From Myxococcales bacterium (lineage in GTDB: Bacteria; Myxococcota; Polyangia; Polyangiales; Polyangiaceae), in contig PLXW01000022.1 of NCBI GenBank assembly GCA_003151595.1, positions 219,804 through 263,614 on the forward strand: a stretch of 43,811 nt of DNA. The letters run 5' to 3'. Below, one piece after another: positions 33,569 through 41,954 of this stretch. Position 1 is the stretch's first letter; every line of letters begins with the position of its first letter. The notes below the pieces were generated by a model. It was not told the DNA's origin. It was given only the letters and a program-made list of their open reading frames with translations, and searched no databases. A program made the position numbers and the translations under genes.

Positions 33569-35158
33569 ATGGCGGCGCGCAAGGCGAGTCGGGACGTTTC
33601 GGCGCGTGTGCGCGATCCGGGGTTTACCCCCAGCGTTCGCGACCTTCCTGCGCTCGTGGTGCTTCTTGGCGATCCCGACGAAACGCAGGCGCTCGCCGCC
33701 GAGCGCGCGCTCGTGCGCCTTGGAGCCACATTGGTGCCACTGGCGCGCGAAGCGGCGATGGGGGCGGATGACGCCGGGCGCGCGCGCCTGGTGCGCGCCG
33801 TGGGGACGATCGCCGCGAAGGACGAAGACGACGTCGCAGTGGCATGGCTCGTCGACGAGCTGAAGGTGGGCGAGGGGAAAGCGGCGCGCTACGCGGCCAA
33901 CGCGCTCGGCAAGATGCGCGGGCACGCGCGCGAAGCGGAGACGGCGCTCGTGGCGGCGTGGGAGGCGGCGACGTCGATCGAGCTGCGTCGCGCGATCGCC
34001 GATGCGCTCGGCAAGGTGGGGACGAGCGACGCGGCCAAGGCGCTCGCGTCGCATGCGTCCGACGACCCGGAGCTCGCGCGTCGCATGGGGCGCGCGAAGC
34101 TGCGCGTCGATCGAAGCGCGGTCCGCGCCGAAGCGAGCTCCATCGACGGCGACGCCGTGGCGCGCGGTCCGTGCGCGGTCGTGTTTCGTTGCCGCGCCGG
34201 GCTCGAGTCGACGCTCGTGGGCGAGCTGGGCGAGGAGTGGTCGCCGCGCGCCGACGAAGAAGGGCGCGTGCGCGCGGTCCTTCGCGGACCGCTGTCGCGC
34301 GCGAGCGTGCCGCGCGTCGCGATGTCGTTCGCCTTGCCGCTCGCCGAGCGCCAGGGGACGGACGCCGCCGCCATCGCCGCGTCGATCGCCAGCGACGAGT
34401 CGTTCCGCATCTTGCGCGCCTTCACGCGCGGGCCGATCCGCTTCCGCCTCGCGTTCGAAGACGGCGGTCACCACCGCGCGCTCGTCTGGAAAGTCGCCGC
34501 CGCCGTCGCCGCGCTCCGCCCCGAGATCGTCAACGATCCGACCGACAGCCCGTGGACCGCGCTCGTCCGCGAACGTGACGGGCGCGTCGCCGTCGAGCTC
34601 GAGCCGCGCGCGCTCGACGACACGCGCTTCGACTACCGCGTGGCCGACGTGCCCGCCGCGTCGCACCCCACGATCGCCGCCGCCCTCGCGCTCGTCGGCG
34701 GCGCGCGCGCTGACGACGTGGTGTGGGATCCGTTCGTCGGCTCGGCCCTCGAGCTCATCGAGCGCGCGCGCCTCGGTCCGTACGCCTCGCTTCACGGCTC
34801 CGACGTCGATGAGCACGCGCTCGAATCGGCCCGCGCCAACCTCGCGCGCGCCGGCGTGAACGACGTGAGCCTCTCGCTGGCCGACGCGACGATCTTCGCC
34901 CCGCGCGGCGTGACGCTCGCCATCACCAACCCGCCCATGGGCCGTCGCGTCGCGCGCGGCGAGCTCGCGCCGCTGGTCGATCGCTTCCTTCACAACGTCG
35001 CCAGCGCGCTCGTCCCCGGCGGCCGCCTGGTGTGGCTCTCGCCGATGCCCGAGCGATCGCGCGCGCGCTTGAAAGACGCGGGGCTCACGATCGACGTGGC
35101 GCGACAGGTCGACATGGGCGGCTTCCGCGCCGAGCTCCAACGCGCCACGAAACGCTGA
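33569..35158 (+). CDS. HEAT-repeat/THUMP RNA methyltransferase
   Basis: A 529-residue protein. Residues about 20-175 are HEAT-like helical repeats (ALVVLLGDPDETQALAAERALVRLG, AARYAANALGKM, LRRAIADALGKVGTSDAAKALASH). Then a THUMP-like region (VVFRCRAGLESTLVGELGEEW to RFRLAFEDGGHHRALVWKVA) and a Rossmann methyltransferase with DPFVGSALELI (Asp387) and NPPMGRR (Asn454), which are the motif I and the NPPY-type motif of THUMP-linked RNA m2G enzymes such as Trm14/RlmL. It probably modifies tRNA or 23S rRNA; the HEAT part is unusual. ATG at 33569. Confidence 0.88.
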   Translation: MAARKASRDVSARVRDPGFTPSVRDLPALVVLLGDPDETQALAAERALVRLGATLVPLAREAAMGADDAGRARLVRAVGTIAAKDEDDVAVAWLVDELKVGEGKAARYAANALGKMRGHAREAETALVAAWEAATSIELRRAIADALGKVGTSDAAKALASHASDDPELARRMGRAKLRVDRSAVRAEASSIDGDAVARGPCAVVFRCRAGLESTLVGELGEEWSPRADEEGRVRAVLRGPLSRASVPRVAMSFALPLAERQGTDAAAIAASIASDESFRILRAFTRGPIRFRLAFEDGGHHRALVWKVAAAVAALRPEIVNDPTDSPWTALVRERDGRVAVELEPRALDDTRFDYRVADVPAASHPTIAAALALVGGARADDVVWDPFVGSALELIERARLGPYASLHGSDVDEHALESARANLARAGVNDVSLSLADATIFAPRGVTLAITNPPMGRRVARGELAPLVDRFLHNVASALVPGGRLVWLSPMPERSRARLKDAGLTIDVARQVDMGGFRAELQRATKR

Positions 35159-35218
35159 TCCCGCGCCCTAGTCCCCAGGATTTGTCGCCCGTCGCTCTCG
35201 CGTGCGACCATCGGACCC

Positions 35219-35677
35219 ATGGCCGTCTGCAGCGCGTGCGGCGAAACGTTGATCGGCTCGGGGAAGTTCTGCGCGTACTGCGGCGCTGCCGTGACGGCAG
35301 CTCCCAACGCGCCCGGTCGCCCGACGATCCCGAGCGCGCCCCCCGCCGTCTCCACCCTTCAACCGAGCTCGCCCCCTCCGCGCGGCAGCGGCTATGGTCC
35401 TCCGCCGACGCAGCCGCCCGTTCCGTCGTCGGGCTACGGCGCGCTCCCCGCGTCCCGACAGACGCCGACGCTCCAGCCGCACACGAACCAGTCGCCTCCG
35501 TACGCCGCGTCGTTCCCCGCGCCGTTCGCGGTCGGCGCGCACGTGCTCGTGCAGTGGGCCGACGGCAATCGCTACCCGGGGATCGTTCAGCAGATCGCTC
35601 CTGGCCAGTGCCTCATCGTGTTCCCCGACGGGCAGCAGCGCTGGGTCGACAACCAGTTTCTGTCCGCCGCACGCTGA
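35219..35677 (+). CDS. Zinc-ribbon protein with Tudor/agenet-like C terminus
   Basis: A 152-residue protein. Residues 3-24 form a zinc ribbon (CSACGETLIGSGKFCAYC, two CxxC pairs). A disordered Pro/Ser/Gln linker of about 70 residues follows. The last 45 residues (VGAHVLVQWADGNRYPGIVQQI to FPDGQQRWVDNQFL) look like an SH3-like Tudor/agenet barrel, with aromatic residues at the cage positions. Function unknown; similar pairings occur in myxobacterial proteins. It sits between the methyltransferase and hotdog genes. Confidence 0.8.
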   Translation: MAVCSACGETLIGSGKFCAYCGAAVTAAPNAPGRPTIPSAPPAVSTLQPSSPPPRGSGYGPPPTQPPVPSSGYGALPASRQTPTLQPHTNQSPPYAASFPAPFAVGAHVLVQWADGNRYPGIVQQIAPGQCLIVFPDGQQRWVDNQFLSAAR

Positions 35678-35695
35678 CTGTGCACTGATCCCGAA

Positions 35696-36124
35696 ATGGA
35701 CTTCGACGCGCTCAAGCACTTCATGGAGACGGGCATCCCGTTCAACCGCGTGCTCGGCATCAGGCTGGTCACGCTCGAGAAGGGGCACGCGCGCCTCGAG
35801 ATTCCGTTTCGCGACGAGCTCGTGGGCGATCCGTTCCGCCCCGCGCTTCACGGCGGCGTCTTGAGCGCGCTGGCCGACACGGCGGGAGGCGCCGCGGTGT
35901 GGAGCAACGTCCTCGACCTTCGCCCGCGCGTATCGACGATCGATCTCCGCATCGACTACCTGCGCCCCGCGCGCCTCGAGGCCATCGTGGCCGACGCGCG
36001 GGTCGTTCGCATGGGCAACCGCGTCGGCGTCGTGGACGTGCGCCTCTTCCACCCCGCGAACGAGGACGAGGCGTTCGCCACGGTGAAGGCGGTCTACAAC
36101 GTGAGCCCCGCGAAGAAGGCGTAG
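35696..36124 (+). CDS. Hotdog-fold thioesterase (PaaI-like)
   Basis: A 142-residue protein of the 4HBT/PaaI type: LHGGVLSALADTAGGAAVW is the catalytic helix segment of the hotdog fold, followed by TIDLRIDYLRPA and FHPANEDEAFATVKAVY strands. Acyl-CoA thioester hydrolysis is the family activity; the substrate is unknown. It is convergent with the PLP synthase gene, only 7 nt separating the stops. Confidence 0.92.
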   Translation: MDFDALKHFMETGIPFNRVLGIRLVTLEKGHARLEIPFRDELVGDPFRPALHGGVLSALADTAGGAAVWSNVLDLRPRVSTIDLRIDYLRPARLEAIVADARVVRMGNRVGVVDVRLFHPANEDEAFATVKAVYNVSPAKKA

Positions 36125-36131
36125 ACGACGG

Positions 36132-37664
36132 CTACGCCCGCGCGCGCGCCTTCGGCTTGGTCTTCGCGGCCGGCTTGGTCTTCGCGGCCGGCTTGGCCTT
36201 CGCCCCGCCGTTCTTCTTCGCCTTCGCGGCCGCGGTCCCGTTCTTCTTCACGAGCTTCGCCATCGCCGGCGGCGGCGTCGACGCGCTCTTCGACGGCTGC
36301 TTCGCCAGGAAGTCGATGAGATCGATCTTCGTCACGATCCCGAGCACGTTGTCGTGGTCGGTCACGATCGCCACGCGCGCGTCGGCCAGCGCCGCTTGCA
36401 CGAGCTCGATCTTCGTATCGGGCGACACCGTCGCGTAGTCCCCTTCGGCCAGGTCGCCGATCGGCGAGTCGAGCCGCTTCATCCCCGTCACGAGGTGACG
36501 GAGCAGATCGACCTCGGCCACGATCCCGCGCAGCTTCCCCTTCTCCACGACGGGAATCTGGCTGATCGACAGCTTCTTCATCATGTCGATGACGTCGCGC
36601 ACCTTCGAGTGCGTCGTCGCCGTCACCATCTGCGAGTGCCCTCGCGCGAGGAGCAGGTCGCGCACGGTGCCGAGCCCCGGCTGATCTTCGAGGAAGCCGT
36701 TCTCGCGCATCCAGTCGTCGTTGAAGATCTTCGACACGTACTTGTTCCCGCCGTCGCACAGGAAGACGAGGATCTTGAACCCCGGACGATCGTGCGCCTT
36801 CGCGTACTTGATCGCGCCGGCCACCGCCGCGCCCCCCGACCCGCCGACGAAGAGCCCCTCGGTGCGCGTCAGCTCGCGCGTCATGAGGAAGCACTCCTTG
36901 TCGTCGACGCGGATGATCTCGTCGAGAATCTGGAGGTTCATCGTCGTCGGGAAGAAGTCCTCGCCGATACCCTCGACCTTGTAGGAGAAGGGCTTGGTGA
37001 TGCGCCCCGATTTGACGAAGTCGTAATAGAGCGAGCCGATCGGATCGACGCCGACGAGCTGAATTGACGGCTTCTTCTCCTTGAAGAACTTCCCGCACCC
37101 GCTGATCGTTCCGCCCGTCCCCATGCCGGCCACGAACGCATCGAAGTCGCCGTTCGTCTGCTTCCAGATCTCCGGCGCGCTCGACAGGTAGTGCGCCTCG
37201 GGGTTCGCGGGGTTGTGGTACTGGTTCGCGTAGAACGAGTTCGGCGTCTCGTCGGCGATGCGGCGCGAGACCTTGTAGTACGAGCGCGGGTCCTCGGCAT
37301 CGACGGCCGTGGGGCAGACGACGACCTTGGCGCCGAACGCGCGCAGGTTCGAGATCTTCTCCTGGCTCATCTTGTCGGGCATCACGAAGATGCACTTGTA
37401 GCCGCGCACCGCAGCGAGCAGCGCGAGCGACGCGCCGGTGTTGCCGCTCGTCGCTTCGACGATCGTGCCGCCGGGCTTGAGCCCGTTCTCTTCGGCGCGC
37501 CGGAGGAGGTTCCACGCGAGGCGGTCTTTGTGACTCCCTCCCGGGTTCAGGTACTCACACTTGACGTAGATCTCGGATTGCAACCCGTGCGTCACCTTGT
37601 TCAGGCGAACGATGGGGGTGTTTCCGATGGCCTGCGTGATGTTCTCGAGCGCGCCTTGCATCAT
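36132..37664 (-). CDS. cbs: Cystathionine beta-synthase-like PLP enzyme with CBS domains and Lys/Ala tail
   Basis: A 510-residue protein. Residues 1-320 are the fold type II PLP domain with NPGGSHKDR (Lys46 forms the Schiff base), EATSGNTG, GMGTGGTISG and GGSGGAAVAG. Residues about 335-455 hold two CBS domains (SKVRDVIDMMKKLSISQIPVVEKGK, TKIELVQAALADARVAIVTDHDNVLGIVTKIDLIDF). The last 50 residues are a Lys/Ala/Pro tail (KKNGTAAAKAKKNGG, KTKPAAKTKPKARARA) like bacterial histone H1-like ends. It makes cystathionine from serine and homocysteine, or cysteine from O-acetylserine. ATG at 37664. Confidence 0.94.
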   Translation of the reverse strand: MMQGALENITQAIGNTPIVRLNKVTHGLQSEIYVKCEYLNPGGSHKDRLAWNLLRRAEENGLKPGGTIVEATSGNTGASLALLAAVRGYKCIFVMPDKMSQEKISNLRAFGAKVVVCPTAVDAEDPRSYYKVSRRIADETPNSFYANQYHNPANPEAHYLSSAPEIWKQTNGDFDAFVAGMGTGGTISGCGKFFKEKKPSIQLVGVDPIGSLYYDFVKSGRITKPFSYKVEGIGEDFFPTTMNLQILDEIIRVDDKECFLMTRELTRTEGLFVGGSGGAAVAGAIKYAKAHDRPGFKILVFLCDGGNKYVSKIFNDDWMRENGFLEDQPGLGTVRDLLLARGHSQMVTATTHSKVRDVIDMMKKLSISQIPVVEKGKLRGIVAEVDLLRHLVTGMKRLDSPIGDLAEGDYATVSPDTKIELVQAALADARVAIVTDHDNVLGIVTKIDLIDFLAKQPSKSASTPPPAMAKLVKKNGTAAAKAKKNGGAKAKPAAKTKPAAKTKPKARARA

Positions 37665-37695
37665 CGTGGGGTCGTGCGTACCACGGCCGGCACGC

Positions 37696-38307
37696 TCACG
37701 CCCAGGCGACGCGGAAACCGACCGACGTTGGGGTGCACAGCTCGCGGATCTCTTGCGCGTACGCCTTCGTGCAGACGAGCTCGCATAGCCCCATCACGAC
37801 GCCGCGGAGGCCGTTGCGGCAATACGGGATCGCGGCTCCGGCGAAGCCCACCATCTCGACCCGCGCGTCCTTCGGGCCGATCTTGAAGATGCCGACGCCG
37901 CCCCCCTTCCACTCGCGATCCCAGTTCGCCGGGAGCTGCTTCAGGACGCTGAACGGCGTCACGCCCGCCTCACGCGCGGCGCGGAAGCCCATCGAGAAGA
38001 TCGTCTTCTGAAGGCGGTTCATGATCGCCTTGCCGCCGGCGATCTGCTCCGGGAGCGAGAGCCCCAGCTGATCGCACGCGCGGTAGTGCTCGACGATGAC
38101 CTCCGCCGGGAGCCACACGCCCGCGATCGAGTGGAGGATCGGCTCGTGGAACTGCTTCGGGAGCTTCTCGAGGTACGGCTCCATCAAGCGTCGCTCGCGC
38201 ATGATGTCGAGCGAGGCCGAGAGCCACGTGCTCTTGAAGTGCGTTCCCATCGGCACCTGGTCGCGCGGCACACGGAACGGGACGATGACCTCCTCGGCGA
38301 ACGACAC
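37696..38307 (-). CDS. Conserved hypothetical protein, DUF2378-like
   Basis: A 203-residue soluble protein without signal peptide or membrane helix. It is mostly helical in the first 130 residues (LIMRERRLMEPYLEKLPKQF, QIAGGKAIMNRLQKTIF), then a beta-rich tail (DARVEMVGFAGAAIPYCRNGLRGVVMGLCELV to VGFRVAWA). Length and layout recall the Myxococcus-restricted TIGR02265/DUF2378 family or haem-NO-binding folds, which I cannot verify. It lies 15 nt after pgeF and 31 nt before the PLP synthase gene, same strand. Confidence 0.65.
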   Translation of the reverse strand: MSFAEEVIVPFRVPRDQVPMGTHFKSTWLSASLDIMRERRLMEPYLEKLPKQFHEPILHSIAGVWLPAEVIVEHYRACDQLGLSLPEQIAGGKAIMNRLQKTIFSMGFRAAREAGVTPFSVLKQLPANWDREWKGGGVGIFKIGPKDARVEMVGFAGAAIPYCRNGLRGVVMGLCELVCTKAYAQEIRELCTPTSVGFRVAWA

Positions 38308-38322
38308 GGGGCGTAGAGGATA

Positions 38323-39084
38323 TCATTCGAGCGCGGCGATCGCGGCCAGATGCCTGCCGCTCTGCGCGCCGTCACGACGGTAGGAGAAGAAGCGCGCGGC
38401 GTCGCAGCGCGTGCAGCCCGGGACGTCTTCGATGTCCCGCGCTCCGGCGGCAACGAGCTGCGCGCGAACGGCAAGACGTAGGTCGAGGTGCGCCTTCTCG
38501 CCGTCGCGGCGGGCCACGACGCGCGGGTCTCCGCACGCGGTCGCGATCTGCAAGGCGACGTCGACGCCCACTTCGAAGCAGCACGGGCCGATGCACGGAC
38601 CGATCGCGGCGACGGCGTCGTCCGCGCCCAGCTCCTTCAACGCCGCGGCGACGACCCCCGAGACCACGCCCTTCCATCCGGCGTGAATGGCCGCGACGCC
38701 GCGCGTGCGCGAGCCCACCAGGATGGGGACGCAGTCGGCGACCCGCACGCCGATGGCGCGCGCCTCGGTCTCGTTCTTCACGCGAAGCAGCAGCGCGTCC
38801 GCTTCTTCACGCGCCGCCGCGTCTCGCAACGTTCCCGCATCGACGATGCGCGCGCCGTGCACCTGCGTCACTTGTCGAAGTGTGCTCGGCGCGAACCCTA
38901 CACCGGCGGCGAACCGCTTCACGTTCTCCGCCACACGTGCCGCGTCGTCCCCCGCGCCGAAGTTCGCGGTGGCGTACGCCCCCTCGCTCACACCGCCGGC
39001 GCGGGTCGAGAATCCGTGCGCGAACCGCGCGCGCCTGAGGTTTTCGGCGACGAGGATCGCGGGCTCCTGGGAAGCGAACGTCAC
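38323..39084 (-). CDS. pgeF: Purine nucleoside phosphorylase, laccase-domain (YfiH/PgeF) family
   Basis: A 253-residue protein with the family's metal-binding motifs: QVHGA (His), ADCVPI (Cys) and IHAGWKG (His), plus HGFSTRAGGVSEG at the N terminus and DVPGCTRCDAARFFSYRRDG near the C terminus. Members cleave purine nucleosides and are linked to peptidoglycan editing. The GTG at 39084 is the start; the kinase on the other strand begins 24 nt away, so both promoters must lie within or beyond the other gene. Confidence 0.9.
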   Translation of the reverse strand: MTFASQEPAILVAENLRRARFAHGFSTRAGGVSEGAYATANFGAGDDAARVAENVKRFAAGVGFAPSTLRQVTQVHGARIVDAGTLRDAAAREEADALLLRVKNETEARAIGVRVADCVPILVGSRTRGVAAIHAGWKGVVSGVVAAALKELGADDAVAAIGPCIGPCCFEVGVDVALQIATACGDPRVVARRDGEKAHLDLRLAVRAQLVAAGARDIEDVPGCTRCDAARFFSYRRDGAQSGRHLAAIAALE

Positions 39085-39108
39085 GCGAACCGTGATACTA
39101 CCGTGGCG

Positions 39109-40284
39109 ATGCCCCCGACGGATCCGTTCATCGGTCGAGACATCCTCGACGGGCAGTTTCAGATCATCCAGAAGATCGGTTCTGGAGGCATGGGCGCGGT
39201 CTACAAGGCCTCCCAGCCGTCGATGAATCGGATGGTCGGGATCAAGATCCTCCATCCGAAGCTGGCCAACCGCAAAGACCTCGTCTCGCGCTTCCGTCGC
39301 GAGGCGCGCGCGATGAGCCACCTCACGCACCCGAACACCGTGAAGGTCTTTCTCTACGGCGAGCTCGACGACGGCTCGCTCTACATCGTCATGGAGTACC
39401 TGGACGGGAAGAACCTGAACCAGACCGTCCGCGCCGACGGCCCGTTCCCCATCGAGCGCGCGCTCCCGGTCTTGATCCAGGCGTGCGGCGCGCTCGACGA
39501 AGCGCACACGCAGGGGATCATCCACCGCGACCTCAAGCCCGAGAACATCTTCCTCTGCCAGCAGGGGGGAATGAAGGACTACCCGAAGGTCCTCGACTTC
39601 GGTTTGGCGAAGGTGACCGAGCGCGAGATGCGTCCGGGGAGCGTCATCCTCACGCAGGAGGGGATGGTCTTCGGCACGCCGGAGTTCATGAGCCCCGAGC
39701 AGGCGCAGGGGAAGGTGCTCACGCCGGCGAGCGACATCTATTCGCTCGCCGTGATCCTGTACGAGGTGCTCACGGGGAAGCTCCCGTTCGAGGCCAAGAC
39801 GGCGATGGAGTACATCCAGGCGCACGTGAACACGCCGCCGATCCCGATCGATCAGCGCGCCGGCAAGCAGTTTCCGCCGCTCTTGTGGCAGGCGATCTCG
39901 CGCGCGCTCTCGAAGGAGCCGGAGCAGCGGTTCAAGACCGCGGCCGACTTCGCGACGGCGATGCAGGCGGTGCTCAACGGCGCGACCGAGATGCCGGCGA
40001 CGCTCGCGCCTCCTCCGCCTCCTCCGCCTCCTCCGCCGATGCCACCGGAGGCGCTCACGCCGGTCATCGGGCAGGGGAAAGTGAAGCGCGCGCCGACCCC
40101 CGGGGCCTCGGGACCGGGCCAGCGAACGGACACGAAGCCCGACCGCCCTAAGAAGGCGATGGACAAGGCGCGCGCAGAGCCGTCGAGGGGGGCGCCCCTC
40201 GGGTTGCTCGTGGGCGTGGCGGCGGCGTGCTTGATCCTGGGCGTGCTCATCACCGTCGTGGCGATGAAGGTCTTCGTTCACTAA
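39109..40284 (+). CDS. Hanks-type Ser/Thr protein kinase with membrane anchor
   Basis: A 391-residue kinase. The kinase domain (about 15-280) has the Gly loop GSGGMGAVYKA, the lysine in GIKILH, HRDLKPEN, DFG and SPE motifs. A Pro-rich linker (PPPPPPPPPPMPP) and a Lys-rich stretch lead to a C-terminal membrane helix (residues about 364-387) with only a few residues beyond, so there is no extracellular sensor. It is a soluble-domain kinase anchored by its tail. ATG at 39109; GTG at 39103 is an alternative. Confidence 0.93.
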   Translation: MPPTDPFIGRDILDGQFQIIQKIGSGGMGAVYKASQPSMNRMVGIKILHPKLANRKDLVSRFRREARAMSHLTHPNTVKVFLYGELDDGSLYIVMEYLDGKNLNQTVRADGPFPIERALPVLIQACGALDEAHTQGIIHRDLKPENIFLCQQGGMKDYPKVLDFGLAKVTEREMRPGSVILTQEGMVFGTPEFMSPEQAQGKVLTPASDIYSLAVILYEVLTGKLPFEAKTAMEYIQAHVNTPPIPIDQRAGKQFPPLLWQAISRALSKEPEQRFKTAADFATAMQAVLNGATEMPATLAPPPPPPPPPPMPPEALTPVIGQGKVKRAPTPGASGPGQRTDTKPDRPKKAMDKARAEPSRGAPLGLLVGVAAACLILGVLITVVAMKVFVH

Positions 40285-40338
40285 ATCGCCGAGCGCGATT
40301 TCGCACGAAGCGCACGCCGGCGTTTAGTTCGTTCTGGT

Positions 40339-40374
40339 GGGGACTGCGTCCCCCTCGGAAGCTTCGCTTCCGAG
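40339..40374. terminator. Two abutting hairpins between convergent genes
   Basis: GGGGAC-TGC-GTCCCC (40339-40353) and CTCGGAAGC-TTC-GCTTCCGAG (40354-40374), 6-bp and 9-bp perfect stems, lie between the kinase stop and the FecR-like stop. There is no T run, so if this is a terminator it would be hairpin-driven; it may also be a repeat element. Confidence 0.55.
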
Positions 40375-40427
40375 CCTCCCTTGCCTCGCCTTCGGCGAAT
40401 CGTGCTGGCGCACGACGGCGATTAGCT

Positions 40428-40508
40428 CCCGGCGGGAGCTGGGGAGTCCCCGCGGGAACTAATTAGGTCCCCGCGGGAGCTGGGGGTTCCCCGCGGGAGC
40501 TGGGGGCT
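40428..40508. repeat. Four-unit ~20-bp tandem repeat
   Basis: Units of about 20-21 bp start at 40428, 40448, 40469 and 40489; the last two are CCCCGCGGGAGCTGGGGG followed by TT or CT, and the second is altered to GAACTAATTAGGT. Each contains the palindrome CCCGCGGG. It follows the hairpin pair in the same spacer. Confidence 0.85.
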
Positions 40509-40526
40509 GGAAATCGGAGCCGCGCT

Positions 40527-41954
40527 CTACTGGTTCCCCCCCGACGTCGTTCCCGCCCCCGTCACGACGGGCTTCCCGGGAACGGGCGCGCGCGGTCCCT
40601 GGCTCCACGTGCTGTTCGACCAGCATCCTTGCTCGCCGTAAACGAACGCATGCGCGTCGTCGGGGCCGATCGACTGCGCGAGCTGCTGCTCGAGCGCCTT
40701 GGACTCGCCGCTCATCGCGTACGTGATCTGGCCGACAACTCCCAGCGACGCGATGTCCTTCGGCATCGGGCGCTCGCCCGCGCGGATCTCGGCGACCTGG
40801 CGCAGCTCTTCGGCCGTGTCTTCGTGCTTGTTGGCAGTCTCGAAGACGAGCTGCTGACACGTCCCCTGGCCGAGCATGTCGGCGATCGCGGCGTTGCCGT
40901 CGAGCGCCTTCACGCAGAACGGCCGCAACACGCCCCACATCTTCTGACTCGACTGCGTGAGCGCCGCGTTGATCGGTTGGAGGTCCCCTTCCGGCAGCCC
41001 CACGGCCGCGAGGTTCTTCGGCGTAGCCAGCGCATGCTCCTCGCTGAGCGCGCACGGGATTCGCGCGCGCACTTCGCCGTTCGCGGCGAGCTGCTTCCAG
41101 TCGTCCTGGGTCAGATCGTTCGGGTTCTTCGGCGGACCCGATTGCGCGTCGTTGTCGGCGAGCGCCAGCTTCTTCTGCGCCTCGGCGAGCTGGCGTTCGG
41201 TCGTCCCTTTCTGGGCTTCGATGGCGTCGAGCTTGCGCTTGTAGTCGCGCACCTGGTCGGCGAGGTTCTCGTTGGCGACGACGAGCGGGTCGTCCGTCGT
41301 GGCCGCGCTCCCCGACTCGCCCGACGCGCCCGACGCGCGATGCACGCCGCTCCCGTCGCTGCGCGCGCTCTCGCCCGCCGTGAGCGTCACGCTCTCCTTC
41401 GCGTGCGACACGGCGACCTTGCCTTCGTACACGCTCACGATCGCCGCCACGGTGATGGCCGCGCCGACGGTCGCTGCTTTGATGTCTCGTCCGTTCACGT
41501 GATCCTCGTTTCGTTCGCTTCCATTCATGCGCACCCGGAAACAGGTCCCCAGCACGGCGACGTCGCCCGCGGGCGTGTGCACGCGAAACGCCCCGCCAGG
41601 CTCCACGCGGTAGAAGACGTCGCCGGCCGTTTGCTCGACGTCGTCCCCCTTCCAAGAGACGTGGCTCCCCGGCTCGAGCACCGCGATCGCGCGCGCGCCG
41701 AGCGCGAGCTGCGTGCGGTCGGCGACGATCGCCTCGCCGTGATCCTTCGCCCCCGCGCCGTGCCACGCGATCGCCAGGGCGACGCTCGCCGCGAGCGCCG
41801 CTCCTCCGGCGAGCCCGGCGACGAAACGCGCGCGACGCGGCGGCGCCTTCACGACCGCGCCGTGGGCCTCGCCCTCGACGCGCGCCATCACGCGATCGGC
41901 GAAGTCACCGCTCGGTTCGTCCGCGCTCCACTCGTCGCGTTCGTCGCGTTTCAT
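40527..41954 (-). CDS. FecR-like membrane protein, paired with ECF sigma factor
   Basis: A 475-residue protein. A cytoplasmic N-terminal tail (DFADRVMARVEGEAHG) leads to one membrane helix (about 44-70), then a FecR domain (residues about 75-195: ALGARAIAVLEPGSHVSWKG, VFYRVEPGGAFRVHTPAGDVAVLGTCFRV, VYEGKVAV). A Ser/Gly linker and a coiled coil (LADQVRDYKRKLDAIEAQKG to EAQKKLALA) precede a long C-terminal part with several Cys that has no recognised family. The ATG at 41954 overlaps the sigma stop (ATGA), indicating translational coupling. It may sense an envelope signal for the sigma factor. Confidence 0.85.
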   Translation of the reverse strand: MKRDERDEWSADEPSGDFADRVMARVEGEAHGAVVKAPPRRARFVAGLAGGAALAASVALAIAWHGAGAKDHGEAIVADRTQLALGARAIAVLEPGSHVSWKGDDVEQTAGDVFYRVEPGGAFRVHTPAGDVAVLGTCFRVRMNGSERNEDHVNGRDIKAATVGAAITVAAIVSVYEGKVAVSHAKESVTLTAGESARSDGSGVHRASGASGESGSAATTDDPLVVANENLADQVRDYKRKLDAIEAQKGTTERQLAEAQKKLALADNDAQSGPPKNPNDLTQDDWKQLAANGEVRARIPCALSEEHALATPKNLAAVGLPEGDLQPINAALTQSSQKMWGVLRPFCVKALDGNAAIADMLGQGTCQQLVFETANKHEDTAEELRQVAEIRAGERPMPKDIASLGVVGQITYAMSGESKALEQQLAQSIGPDDAHAFVYGEQGCWSNSTWSQGPRAPVPGKPVVTGAGTTSGGNQ

